49,093 nt of DNA from assembly GCA_030065875.1 (NCBI GenBank), contig JASJCR010000076.1, positions 1 to 49,093 of the forward strand, given 5' to 3'. Under the pieces are notes generated by a model that made no database searches, was not told the DNA's origin, and worked only from the letters and a program-made list of their open reading frames with translations. The stretch comes from Ardenticatenaceae bacterium (GTDB taxonomy: Bacteria; Chloroflexota; Anaerolineae; Promineifilales; Promineifilaceae). Positions 25,013 to 33,103 of this stretch are shown in pieces. Position numbers and translations under genes: made by a program. Every line of letters starts with the position of its first letter. Position 1 is the stretch's first letter.

Positions 25013-25236
25013 ACGCCATCCCATTCATCGATGGTCGGGGTGTCGGGATCTTCATGAAAGACCGCTTGACCTCTCAGATCGGCAAACGCTTCGGCGATCG
25101 AACGCCCTTGTCTTATAGGCACGATGCGCAGGACCGGCCGATTGTGATGAGTGACGATCAATTCTTCCCCACTGGCTTCAATCTCGCGAAATACTTCCAG
25201 CATGTTGGCTTTTAATTTACTTTTCGAAATCATCAT
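25009..25236 (-). CDS. Phd/YefM-type antitoxin
   Basis: A 75-residue antitoxin. The N-terminal Phd/YefM fold is recognised by KSKLKANMLEVFREIEASGEELIVTHHNRPVLRIVP, and the acidic C-terminal tail (FHEDPDTPTIDEWD) would wrap the toxin. It precedes and overlaps the PIN toxin. Upstream at 25251-25288 are three matching half-sites, the expected autoregulatory operator. Confidence 0.9.
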   Translation of the reverse strand: MMISKSKLKANMLEVFREIEASGEELIVTHHNRPVLRIVPIRQGRSIAEAFADLRGQAVFHEDPDTPTIDEWDGV

Positions 25237-25250
25237 AAGGCATCTTCCGT

Positions 25251-25288
25251 TAATATATGACCCTGGTCATAACTGTAGTCATATATTA
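25251..25288 (-). promoter_or_regulatory. Operator of the toxin-antitoxin operon
   Basis: TAATATATGAC (25251-25261) and GTCATATATTA (25278-25288) form a perfect 11-bp inverted repeat. A third half-site makes the inner palindrome TATGACC-CT-GGTCATA (25256-25271). It lies 15 bases upstream of the antitoxin start. Confidence 0.65.
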
Positions 25289-25431
25289 ATGCATGAATAA
25301 ATTCCAATCAACATTGAAGTCACATATATAACGAAAATTGTCTAAATTGTGGACGTTGATACCCATTCTCTGTTGATTGTTTACCAAACCAGGGAACAGG
25401 TAACGGGCAAAAAAGGTGATTTTTTGTGAGG

Positions 25432-26007
25432 TTAGTGTAGATAGACGGCACCCAGCAAAACGGCGTCGTGCCCGGCCAGCTTCGCGCGAGCGACCGCGAT
25501 GTCGGCTCGTTTTGATTCACCCCGGCGCACGGCCAGCACCACACCGGCCGACAGCTGAACGGCCAGCCACACGGCCGTGGCTTCGATGAGCAGCGGGGGG
25601 GCATGGACCACCACCGACTCAAAATCCCCCAAAATGTGTTCCCAACCGGTGCGCATCAATCCCTCACCCGGATGACCTTCACCCTGGCCCAGCGGGATAT
25701 ACGCCAGATCCCGCACGGCGGTCACCACGGGGGAAACCGGCTGCCCGGCCAGGGCGTTGATCAAGCCAGCCCCCTCTCCCTGCCCAATAAACTCACTTAG
25801 GTCGCCGGTTCCATCGATAAGCAGCGTTTGCCGGCCGCTTTGGGCCAGCGATGCGGCCAGATTGGCCGCCAGTTCGGCGCTGCCGGTTTCCCCTTTGGGG
25901 GTGGTCACGACGATCACGCGTTGGCGTGCCAGCTGCACGGCCGCGCGCACATCGCGAAACGCCTGTGCCCGGGGAGAAGAGGGGGAAGTAAGGAGGGTGA
26001 GATTCAT
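25432..26007 (-). CDS. Degenerate BY-kinase-like (CpsD/Wzc ATPase fold) protein
   Basis: A 191-residue protein with the overall layout of a capsular tyrosine-kinase domain: AFRDVRAAV, then VIVVTTPKGETGSAELAANLAASL at the P-loop position, LLIDGTGDL, GLINALAG, and VVVHAPPLL. All three nucleotide motifs are altered. The P-loop GK(S/T) is TGS, the Walker A' Asp-x-Asp is DGT, and the Walker B Asp before PP is His. The C-terminal tyrosine cluster is absent (ends LLGAVYLH). It is probably a non-catalytic partner of the chain-length protein encoded just upstream. Confidence 0.75.
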   Translation of the reverse strand: MNLTLLTSPSSPRAQAFRDVRAAVQLARQRVIVVTTPKGETGSAELAANLAASLAQSGRQTLLIDGTGDLSEFIGQGEGAGLINALAGQPVSPVVTAVRDLAYIPLGQGEGHPGEGLMRTGWEHILGDFESVVVHAPPLLIEATAVWLAVQLSAGVVLAVRRGESKRADIAVARAKLAGHDAVLLGAVYLH

Positions 26008-26134
26008 GAAATACGATTTACGAGATACGAAATACGAGATACGAAATACGAGATACGATTGATGATTACACTAATACGCCAATAAACCGGTAGCCAAATA
26101 TATTGACCATTAATTATTGACTATTAACCATTGA
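26008..26134. repeat. ATACGAGATACGAA tandem repeat and CCAATAA spacer
   Basis: About three imperfect copies of a 14-mer (ATACGAGATACGAA) occupy 26010-26058, followed by CCAATAAACC-type words. Located between the chain-length gene and the kinase-like gene. Confidence 0.75.
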
Positions 26135-26833
26135 TTATTTCTTCACTTCGCCAATCACTGTGACAATATCTTCCACCTCTTCGCGAGAGCGGACGTACGG
26201 ATCAAAATACTCGACCAGGAGACCGGTGAGAACCCCGGCAGCGAGGGCGATGATGATGCGCAGGGGCAGATCGAGCCGGCCGGTGATCGGCGGGGCGATT
26301 TCGTTGATAACTGGCCGGTCGAGCAAGGTGACCGCGGCGGTTTCCCCAGCCAAATGGGGTAGTACTTCGCCACTTTCTTCCAAAATGACGGCAATCGCCC
26401 CGTTGATGCCGGCCTCTAATAGCGCGCGATCCCCTGAATTCATCGTTAACGTCAGGCGGCTGCGAATCGCTTCACCGCTGGTTCCACCAAACAAAGCCAG
26501 CGGATCAACGGTTAAGCCGCTTTCTTTTTCGATGCGGGCCGCCACGCGTTCGGCAAATTCGATACTGTTCACCCAATCGGCCATGCCGTTAACCACATAT
26601 TCTGACGTGAGCCACTGATAATAGCGGTTTTCTTCATCGGGAATGATATCCGGGTCGCTGACCGGATCGATGATCGGAGGGGCCACCAGGAAACGCACGC
26701 CGACGTTGTATACCGGCCCCGGCACCACCGCCTGCTCGGCGGTCACAAGCGTGAGCAGCAGCACAACCGCGGCCGGAACCACGACAAAGAGCCAGCGACG
26801 GCGAAAAACGCGAATGAGGTGAGATAGATTCAT
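26135..26833 (-). CDS. Polysaccharide chain-length determinant (Wzz/CpsC-like)
   Basis: A 232-residue membrane protein. An N-terminal transmembrane segment (RRRWLFVVVPAAVVLLLTLV, about 10-29) and a C-terminal one (IIIALAAGVLTGLLVEYF, about 196-213) frame an extracytoplasmic domain, the Wzz/CpsC/YveK layout. A Pro-rich TLLDRPVINEIAPP precedes the second helix, as in the family. It would set exopolysaccharide length with a BY-kinase, here the degenerate one downstream. I start at the MNLSHL methionine: the first 21 codons of the longer frame (from 26896) are spacer words. Confidence 0.82.
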   Translation of the reverse strand: MNLSHLIRVFRRRWLFVVVPAAVVLLLTLVTAEQAVVPGPVYNVGVRFLVAPPIIDPVSDPDIIPDEENRYYQWLTSEYVVNGMADWVNSIEFAERVAARIEKESGLTVDPLALFGGTSGEAIRSRLTLTMNSGDRALLEAGINGAIAVILEESGEVLPHLAGETAAVTLLDRPVINEIAPPITGRLDLPLRIIIALAAGVLTGLLVEYFDPYVRSREEVEDIVTVIGEVKK

Positions 26834-26910
26834 AGACGATAGGAGTCCTGAGTAAAAAGTCCTGAGCCCTAAGTCGAAACTCCTGAGCTTGGCCACTTAG
26901 GACTCAGCAC
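26834..26910. repeat. GACTCAGG low-complexity spacer, inverted arrangement
   Basis: AGTCCTGAGT words (26842-26871) face ACTCAGCACTCAGGACTTAGG words (26899-26925, running into the cysNC 3' end). The halves are complementary. The same family fills 28804-28870. Confidence 0.7.
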
Positions 26911-28803
26911 TCAGGACTTAGGACTTATAATCCCTTGAGATTGTAACATTCCCACAATTTTCTCCACAATGGCATCCACACTATCGATGTCCGTTTCCAC
27001 TACGAGTTCTGGCTGGTGAGGCTCTTCATACGGGGCGGAAATGCCGGTAAACTCTTTGATTTCGCCGCTGAGGGCTTTGGCGTAGAGCCCCTTGGGATCG
27101 CGCCGTTTGGCAACCTCAATATCAACCTTGACAAAAATTTCAAAAAACCGGCCGTCAGGAGCCAGGCTGCGGGCAAATGCCCGATCGCGAGCATAAGGTG
27201 ATATGAAGCTGCACAACACCACGTTGCCGTGGGTTAAGCCCAGCTTGGCCACTTCGGCCACGCGGCGAATGTTTTCCTGCCGATCGGCCGCGCTGAAGCC
27301 CAGATCGCCGTTGAGACCGTGACGCATGTTGTCTCCATCTAAAAAGAGGGTGTGCACATTTTCGGCATACAGCTTTTCTTCCAGCTTGTTGGCAATGGTA
27401 GATTTACCCGAGCCGGAGAGACCGGTGAACCACAAAATCGCTCCTTTGTGCCCTTTGAGCTGTTCCCGTTTCTCCATCATCAGGGAGCCGGCTTCCCAAA
27501 CCACATTGGTGGATTTGGGTCGAGCTGTTTCCGCATCCCCTTCCGTTAAATCACTGACCTGCAGCGAGCGGCCGCGGATCATACCGGCCGCCACGGTATT
27601 GTTGGTGGTGGGGTCAATGAGGATAAAGCTGCCCGTGGCCCGATTCAGGGCGTAACGATCATAAAAAAGCGGCTCTGTTGTGGTTAGCTGCACGCGACCG
27701 ATATCATTGAGCTGCAAGGTTTTTGTATCTTCACGATGCATCGTATCCACATCAATTTTGTAGTTGAGCTTGGAGATGAAGGCCCGGACCGTTCGCGTGG
27801 TGTGTTGGACCCAATACATCCCGTTGGCGTTAAAGGGCGTTTCGCTCATCCAGCATATAGTGGCGTCAATTTCGTTGCTTTTTTGCGGTAAATTCCCTTT
27901 GCGGACGATCATATCTCCACGGCTGATGTCGATTTCGTCCTCAAGGGTAAGCACAACTGAGTCACCGGCTATCGCTTCGTTCAAATTACTCTCGGCCGTG
28001 ACCACCGTTTTGATTGTGCTTTCCAGACCGGAGGGAAAAACTACAATTTCCTCTTTGGGGCGGATCCGGCCGGAGGCGATTTGCCCGGCAAAACCGCGGA
28101 AATTTTGATTCGGCCGCAGCACGTACTGCACCGGATAGCGAAAGTCTACGTGATTATTGGACGCTCCCACATTCACATATTCGAGATGATGGAGGAGTGT
28201 TGGCCCGTCATACCACGGCATTTGGACGCTTTTTTCAACGACGTTATCTCCCATTAGGGCGGAAATGGGAATATAGGTGATGTCTTGGGCCTCGAGTTTG
28301 GCGGCAAACTCGGTATATTCCTGCACGATCCGATTGTAGATTTCTTCGTTGTAATCAACCAGATCCATTTTGTTAACGGCGATCACCAGGTGGGGGATCC
28401 GCAGCAGCGTGGCCAGAAACCCGTGCCGTTTCGATTGGGTTAACACCCCGTTGCGGGCATCAATTAGGACGATGGCCAATTCGGCCGTTGAGGCCCCGGT
28501 AACCATATTGCGCGTGTATTGGATGTGGCCGGGCGTGTCGGCAATGATAAATTTTCGTTTGGGGGTGGCGAAGTAGCGATAGGCTACATCGATGGTAATT
28601 TTTTGCTCGCGTTCCGCCTTGAGGCCGTCGGTCAGGAGGGCTAGATCGACGTATTCGTCGCCGCGCCGGGCACTGGCCCGCTCCACCGCTTCAATCTGGT
28701 CTTCGAACAAAGATTTAGTATCGTATAGCAATCGGCCGATGAGAGTGCTCTTGCCGTCATCAACGCTCCCGGCCGTGCTGAATCGGAGAAGTTCAATTGT
28801 CAT
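26911..28803 (-). CDS. cysNC: Bifunctional sulfate adenylyltransferase subunit 1 / APS kinase
   Basis: A 630-residue CysN-CysC fusion (NodQ layout). The GTPase part has AGSVDDGKST near residues 8-17, DTPGH and NKMD, and drives APS formation by CysD. The C-terminal APS kinase (from about 455) has the P-loop GLSGSGKS, LDGDNMRHG and the SFISPY motif with the phosphorylated-type serine, so it looks active and yields PAPS. Start is ATG 28803; the longer frame from 28854 only adds spacer-encoded residues. Together with cysD it activates sulfate for assimilation or sulfation of polysaccharides. Confidence 0.94.
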   Translation of the reverse strand: MTIELLRFSTAGSVDDGKSTLIGRLLYDTKSLFEDQIEAVERASARRGDEYVDLALLTDGLKAEREQKITIDVAYRYFATPKRKFIIADTPGHIQYTRNMVTGASTAELAIVLIDARNGVLTQSKRHGFLATLLRIPHLVIAVNKMDLVDYNEEIYNRIVQEYTEFAAKLEAQDITYIPISALMGDNVVEKSVQMPWYDGPTLLHHLEYVNVGASNNHVDFRYPVQYVLRPNQNFRGFAGQIASGRIRPKEEIVVFPSGLESTIKTVVTAESNLNEAIAGDSVVLTLEDEIDISRGDMIVRKGNLPQKSNEIDATICWMSETPFNANGMYWVQHTTRTVRAFISKLNYKIDVDTMHREDTKTLQLNDIGRVQLTTTEPLFYDRYALNRATGSFILIDPTTNNTVAAGMIRGRSLQVSDLTEGDAETARPKSTNVVWEAGSLMMEKREQLKGHKGAILWFTGLSGSGKSTIANKLEEKLYAENVHTLFLDGDNMRHGLNGDLGFSAADRQENIRRVAEVAKLGLTHGNVVLCSFISPYARDRAFARSLAPDGRFFEIFVKVDIEVAKRRDPKGLYAKALSGEIKEFTGISAPYEEPHQPELVVETDIDSVDAIVEKIVGMLQSQGIISPKS

Positions 28804-28891
28804 TGTGAGTCCTGAGTTCTGAGTCCTGGGTCCTAAGTTTTCTGGCTTTAACAAAATCGCCTGCTTAGGAGTGAGAACTTAGCACTTTGCC
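28804..28891. repeat. GACTCAGG low-complexity spacer between cysD and cysNC
   Basis: GAGTCCTGAGTTCTGAGTCC words (28806-28835) and CTTAGGAGTGAGAACTTAGC (28864-28883) are partly complementary and could fold in the cysD-cysNC mRNA. Confidence 0.65.
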
Positions 28892-29800
28892 CTAAAAATA
28901 TCCCTGTCTTTTTCTTTCTTCCATCGCCGCTTCCGACCGTTTATCATCGGCTCGGGCCCCTCGCTCGGTGATTCGAGCGGAGGCAACTTCCTCAATAATG
29001 TCGTCGATGGTCGACGCCTCAGATTCCACCGCACCAGTACAGGTCATATCCCCAATGGTGCGAAAGCGAATCACCATATTATCAACGGTTTCATTTTCAA
29101 CCGGATAAACAATGCCGTCGGCAAAGGCCAGCAGCACGCCGTCCCGCTTGACGATGTCTCGCTTGTGGGAGAAGTAAAGGCTTGGCAGGGCGATCTTTTC
29201 CTGTTTGATATACATCCACACGTCAAGCTCCGTCCAGTTGCTAATTGGAAATACGCGGAAGCTCTCTTTTGGCTGCTTCTTGCCGTTAAAGAGGTTCCAA
29301 ACTTCCGGCCGCTGATTTTTGGGATCCCATTGGCCAAAGGCATCGCGATGGGAGAAAAAGCGTTCTTTGGCCCGGGCTTTTTCTTCATCACGCCGGGCGC
29401 CCCCGATGGCCGCTTCAAATTTAAATTCCTTGAGGGCGTCCAGAAGGGTAACGGTTTGCAGGGCGTTGCGGCTGGCATACGGGCCGGTTTCTTCCACCAC
29501 GCGCCCCTGATTGATCGAATCCTGTACGTAGCGAACGATTAGGCGCGCCCCGATTTTTTCTACCAGCCGGTCGCGGAAGGTCAGCGTTTCTGCAAAGTTA
29601 TGACCGGTGTCGACGTGGAGTAGGGGAAAGGGGATTGGGGCCGGATAAAACGCCTTATATGCGAGATGGACCATGACAATCGAATCTTTGCCGCCGGAGA
29701 AAAGCAGCACCGGCCGTTCAAATTGAGCGGCCACTTCACGCATGATATATATCGCTTCAGATTCAAGCTGTTTCAGATGGGAACGAATAAATGTGTTCAT
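28892..29800 (-). CDS. cysD: Sulfate adenylyltransferase subunit 2
   Basis: Catalytic PP-loop subunit that makes adenosine 5'-phosphosulfate from ATP and sulfate. The 302-residue protein has the PP-motif LLFSGGKDSIVM near residues 32-43, HVDTGHNF, and the family-typical FPISNWTELDVWMYI and TGAVESEA. It lies 88 bp upstream of cysNC, the GTPase partner. Confidence 0.96.
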   Translation of the reverse strand: MNTFIRSHLKQLESEAIYIMREVAAQFERPVLLFSGGKDSIVMVHLAYKAFYPAPIPFPLLHVDTGHNFAETLTFRDRLVEKIGARLIVRYVQDSINQGRVVEETGPYASRNALQTVTLLDALKEFKFEAAIGGARRDEEKARAKERFFSHRDAFGQWDPKNQRPEVWNLFNGKKQPKESFRVFPISNWTELDVWMYIKQEKIALPSLYFSHKRDIVKRDGVLLAFADGIVYPVENETVDNMVIRFRTIGDMTCTGAVESEASTIDDIIEEVASARITERGARADDKRSEAAMEERKRQGYF

Positions 29801-29811
29801 ATAGCAGTTAG

Positions 29812-29961
29812 GATAGCACGCCCCTGCGGGGCTTTTAGGTGATTAGCCCGGCCTTGCAGGCCTTTTAGCTGATTAGCTCGGCCCTACTGGCCTTTTAGCT
29901 GAATGCTGATTGCTGAAAGGCGCTTAGCGCCGGGCTGACAGCCCCGAAGGGGCGTGCTATC
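29812..29961. repeat. Hairpin-rich inverted-repeat element
   Basis: Ends are 22-bp inverted repeats with one mismatch (29812-29833 and 29940-29961, GATAGCACGCCCC...). Inside are three units of exactly 30 bp (29829-29858, 29859-29888, 29889-29918) sharing GGCCTTTTAGCTGATTAGC. Short hairpins recur: GCCCC-TGC-GGGGC, GGCC-TTGCA-GGCC, GGCC-CTACT-GGCC, GGCGC-TTA-GCGCC and GCCCC-GAA-GGGGC. It separates gltX from cysD; a REP-like or MITE-like element is the best description. Confidence 0.75.
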
Positions 29962-29979
29962 AGGGGCAAACCCCCGAGC

Positions 29980-31473
29980 TTATAAGCTGTCAATGAGTTT
30001 TTGTGCCGCGACCAGGCGAGCTAGGACGCGGTCTTTGCCCAAGGCCACAACCGATTCAAATAGCGGTGGAGAAACTTTTTGGCCGGTGACGACGTAGCGC
30101 AGGGTGCCTAAATACGGACCGGGTTTTCCACCATCGATAACGGCGGCGCCAATTTCACGCATGCCAGCAGCGATAGTGTCCACCTCAAACTGTTCAGCGG
30201 ACAAGCCCTCTAAAAAGGCGATGGTTTTTTTATAAGCGGTCGCAGCCGCTTCCGGCCCCATTTTTTTATGCGTTATCTCTTCGACGGTAGAGGGCAGCGG
30301 CGGTGTTTCTGCTAAAAAGGCCAGTTGAGGCACAGCATCACTTAGCTTTTTAAGCCTCATTTTAATAACCGGTGACAGAATGAGCAGCGTCTCGGCCGAT
30401 ATGTCGATTTGATGCTGCTGCAAATAAGGATAAAGCTTTTTGACCAATAAATCGTCAGAAAGGTCTTTAAAATATTGATTGCCCAGCCAGTCTAATTTGC
30501 TGTAGGGAAGTTTGGCCGGTGCGGCACTCACATCGGCCAGGTCAAAGCGCTCGAGGGCCTCACTCATGGTGAATTTCTCTCGATCATCTCCAAATGTCCA
30601 GCCAATATTGGCCAGAAAATTGACGACCGCCTCCGGCATGTAACCGGCCTCCATAAATTCATCCGCCTTGACCAAAATTTCTTGATCTCCCTGAGTGAAT
30701 GCCTGCGTTCGTTTAGAAAGCTTTCCTTTGCCGTTTGGGTTTAAAATGACCGGTAAATGCACAAAAACAGGCATTTCCCAACCAAACGCTTCAAACAGGC
30801 GGACGTGGATAGGGGCGGTGTTAAGCCACTCCACACCGCGGGTGATGTGGGAAATTTCCATAAAATGATCGTCGATGACGTGGGCCAGGTGATAAGTCGG
30901 CAGACCGTTTGATTTGAGGATGACGTAGTCGGTAAACTGTTTGTTGTCAAAAACCACCTCGCCACGCAGAAGATCGGGCACGGCCGTTTCTCCATCAAGG
31001 GGCATTTTGAAGCGAATTACATAGGGGCGGCCGGCCGCTTCCAGGGCGTCCACCTCGCTTTGTGACAGATCCCGATAGCGGCGATCGTAGCCGGAATGAT
31101 CCCCTTTGGCCTCCAACTCCTGGCGCATTTCGGCCAATTCATCGGGGGTGGCAAAACATTTGTAGGCGTGATTGTTTTCGACCAGCCAATCCGCCCACTT
31201 CTGGTATAGAGGCTGTCTGGCGGTTTGAATATACGGGCCGAAAGGGCCACCTTTATCAGGTCCTTCATCCCAATCGATGCCCACCCAGCGCAAGCTTTCC
31301 ATCAGCTTGGCCTGAGCCCCTTCGATGGTGCGTTTGGTATCGGTATCTTCAATGCGCAAAATAAATTGCCCATTGTGTTTGCGGGCGTACATCCAGGCCA
31401 GCAGCGCAGCCCACACCCCGCCAATATGCAGGTAGCCGGTTGGACTGGGTGCAAAGCGAGTACGAACAGTCAT
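29980..31473 (-). CDS. gltX: Glutamyl-tRNA synthetase
   Basis: Class I aminoacyl-tRNA synthetase that charges tRNA-Glu. 497 residues, normal. RFAPSPTGYLHIGG carries the HIGH-type motif (LHIGG), LRIEDTDTKR follows, and GKLSKR is the KMSKS-type loop. The C-terminal anticodon-binding helical domain is complete. No zinc-binding cysteine cluster is visible. It is the last gene of the minus-strand min-rodA-gltX run, 80 bp after rodA. Confidence 0.96.
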   Translation of the reverse strand: MTVRTRFAPSPTGYLHIGGVWAALLAWMYARKHNGQFILRIEDTDTKRTIEGAQAKLMESLRWVGIDWDEGPDKGGPFGPYIQTARQPLYQKWADWLVENNHAYKCFATPDELAEMRQELEAKGDHSGYDRRYRDLSQSEVDALEAAGRPYVIRFKMPLDGETAVPDLLRGEVVFDNKQFTDYVILKSNGLPTYHLAHVIDDHFMEISHITRGVEWLNTAPIHVRLFEAFGWEMPVFVHLPVILNPNGKGKLSKRTQAFTQGDQEILVKADEFMEAGYMPEAVVNFLANIGWTFGDDREKFTMSEALERFDLADVSAAPAKLPYSKLDWLGNQYFKDLSDDLLVKKLYPYLQQHQIDISAETLLILSPVIKMRLKKLSDAVPQLAFLAETPPLPSTVEEITHKKMGPEAAATAYKKTIAFLEGLSAEQFEVDTIAAGMREIGAAVIDGGKPGPYLGTLRYVVTGQKVSPPLFESVVALGKDRVLARLVAAQKLIDSL

Positions 31474-31553
31474 AGAAGTTCTAAGTCCTTAATGGAAAAT
31501 TTAAAGTTGAATTGGAAAGTTTGGGGATAAAAAGTTTAAGCTTTTTACTGTTT

Positions 31554-32657
31554 TTAGCCAAATTCTTGTTTGCGGTGTCGCATGCGGACCGATTGTACCA
31601 CACCGATAGCCAAAAACAGGGTGACCAGCGAGCTGCCGCCATAACTGACAAAGGGGAGCGTCAAGCCGGTAACCGGCAGCAGGCGAATATTCATCCCCAC
31701 AGAGACCACGATTTGAAAGAAGAGGGAGCCGGCGATACCAATACATATATATTGACCGGCCGGGTCGGTGGTCAAATTGGCGATGTTTAAAATGCGAAAC
31801 AGGATAAATGAAAGCAGCCCCAGCACAATCAGTGAGCCAAAGAAAAAGCCCATTTCTTCGGTGATCATCGAGAAGATAAAGTCGGTATGCTGGACCCGCA
31901 AAAAGCCCAGCTGACTTTGGGTTCCCTGCATATACCCTTTCCCAAACCATCCCCCAGACCCCACGCTGATGATCGCCTGATCGACGTTAAACGCCTGTTC
32001 GGGATCTGATGCTGGATCGATAAAGGTGGTAATGCGGTTGAGCTGATAAGATTGCAGAAACGGAATGATGGCCACGAGACCGGCCGCGCCCGAAGCGGCT
32101 AAAACGAGAAAATGGGTGAGGGGGAGACCGGCCATCACGATAATCACAAACCACATGACCACGTATAAAATCGACATGCCCAGATCGGGCTGAATAAAAA
32201 TCAACAGGATCGGCAGGCCAAAGTAACCAATGGTGATCAACGTATTGCGGAAATCTTTGATTTCTCTGCGCCTGAGCGCCAAAAATTGCGCAAATGAGAC
32301 CGTCAGGAACGTTCGGCCGAGCTCCGACGGCTGAACATCAATCGGCCCTAACGGTATCCAGCGCTGGGCGGCGTTATTAATCGCGCCCAACAGGAGGACG
32401 AGAACTAGTGAGAGAACAAACAGGGTATAAACCGCCCAGTGGGCAGAGGTAAAGTAGCGATAGTCGATGGAGGCGACAATGAGCATGACCACGATGCCAA
32501 TACCCAGAAAAATCGCCTGGCGCAGATCATAGCCGACAAAGTTGGGCTCGCCGGTAATGGCGGAGCGGATCATCAAAACGCCAAAGGCACTTAAGAGCAC
32601 CACGGCCGCGGCCAGCCAGATATCAAAATATCGCCAAACGGATGACTTGGTTTGCAT
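31554..32657 (-). CDS. rodA: SEDS-family peptidoglycan polymerase RodA
   Basis: Ten-segment membrane glycosyltransferase that polymerises lipid II during elongation with a class B PBP. 367 residues. Family landmarks are RWIPLGPIDVQPSELGRTFL, with the catalytic-type Asp and Glu region, QPDLGMSILYVVMWF, and the C-terminal GLTLPFVSYGGSSLV. The shorter N-terminus and VQPSELG favour RodA over FtsW. It follows minE on the same strand; no PBP2 gene is adjacent. Confidence 0.92.
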   Translation of the reverse strand: MQTKSSVWRYFDIWLAAAVVLLSAFGVLMIRSAITGEPNFVGYDLRQAIFLGIGIVVMLIVASIDYRYFTSAHWAVYTLFVLSLVLVLLLGAINNAAQRWIPLGPIDVQPSELGRTFLTVSFAQFLALRRREIKDFRNTLITIGYFGLPILLIFIQPDLGMSILYVVMWFVIIVMAGLPLTHFLVLAASGAAGLVAIIPFLQSYQLNRITTFIDPASDPEQAFNVDQAIISVGSGGWFGKGYMQGTQSQLGFLRVQHTDFIFSMITEEMGFFFGSLIVLGLLSFILFRILNIANLTTDPAGQYICIGIAGSLFFQIVVSVGMNIRLLPVTGLTLPFVSYGGSSLVTLFLAIGVVQSVRMRHRKQEFG

Positions 32658-32840
32658 AGCCCCTATTATCTAAACAGATGGAGTTGGGAACAAGGTTTGA
32701 GGTAACTTTTAAGAAGACTTCTATAAGACTTCAGACTACAGACCTCAGACCACAGAAAACCTTCAATGAGGGATAATTTGATTCCAGACTCCAACAGTAC
32801 AGAACCCCTTCTGTTGTCTGAAGTCTGTGGTCTGTCGTCT
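32658..32840. repeat. TCTGTGG-type spacer between minE and rodA
   Basis: AGACTTCAGACTACAGACC (32727-32745) and TCTGAAGTCTGTGGTCTG (32817-32834) are inverted copies of the same word family as at 11470-11533, so the min-rodA junction can fold into a long imperfect hairpin. Confidence 0.65.
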
Positions 32841-33098
32841 CTATCTTCTTCTGGTGGAAGGCAAGGGAATATGCGCCACCAGGCGGCTCTCGGTGCCCGA
32901 TTGATCGAGATTTACTTCTACCTGATCGGCTTCAATGGACAAGTGTTGAGCCAAAACTGAGATGATATCGTCTTTAATGGCGGCCATCATGCCCGGCGTG
33001 ATGTCGGTCCGGTCGTGCGAGAGGACCATTTGCAGCCTTGATTTGGCCACGCTTCCGCTGTTCTTTTTATCTCCGAAGAGTTTTGTTATCCAGCCCAT
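32841..33098 (-). CDS. minE: Cell-division topological specificity factor MinE
   Basis: Activates MinD ATPase and drives its movement along the membrane so that division is confined to midcell. The 85-residue protein has the N-terminal amphipathic MGWITKLFG membrane-binding helix, the MinD-contact helix SRLQMVLSHDRT, and the dimerising C-terminal domain ending in RLVAHIPLP. I start at ATG 33098, which begins with the canonical membrane helix, rather than at 33119. It starts 5 bp after the minD stop, so it is translationally linked. Confidence 0.93.
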   Translation of the reverse strand: MGWITKLFGDKKNSGSVAKSRLQMVLSHDRTDITPGMMAAIKDDIISVLAQHLSIEADQVEVNLDQSGTESRLVAHIPLPSTRRR

Positions 33099-33103
33099 AA
33101 TTT

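Noticed and set aside
29812..29961. CRISPR array
   Set aside because: The three 30-bp units are contiguous with no unique spacers, and no cas genes are present.
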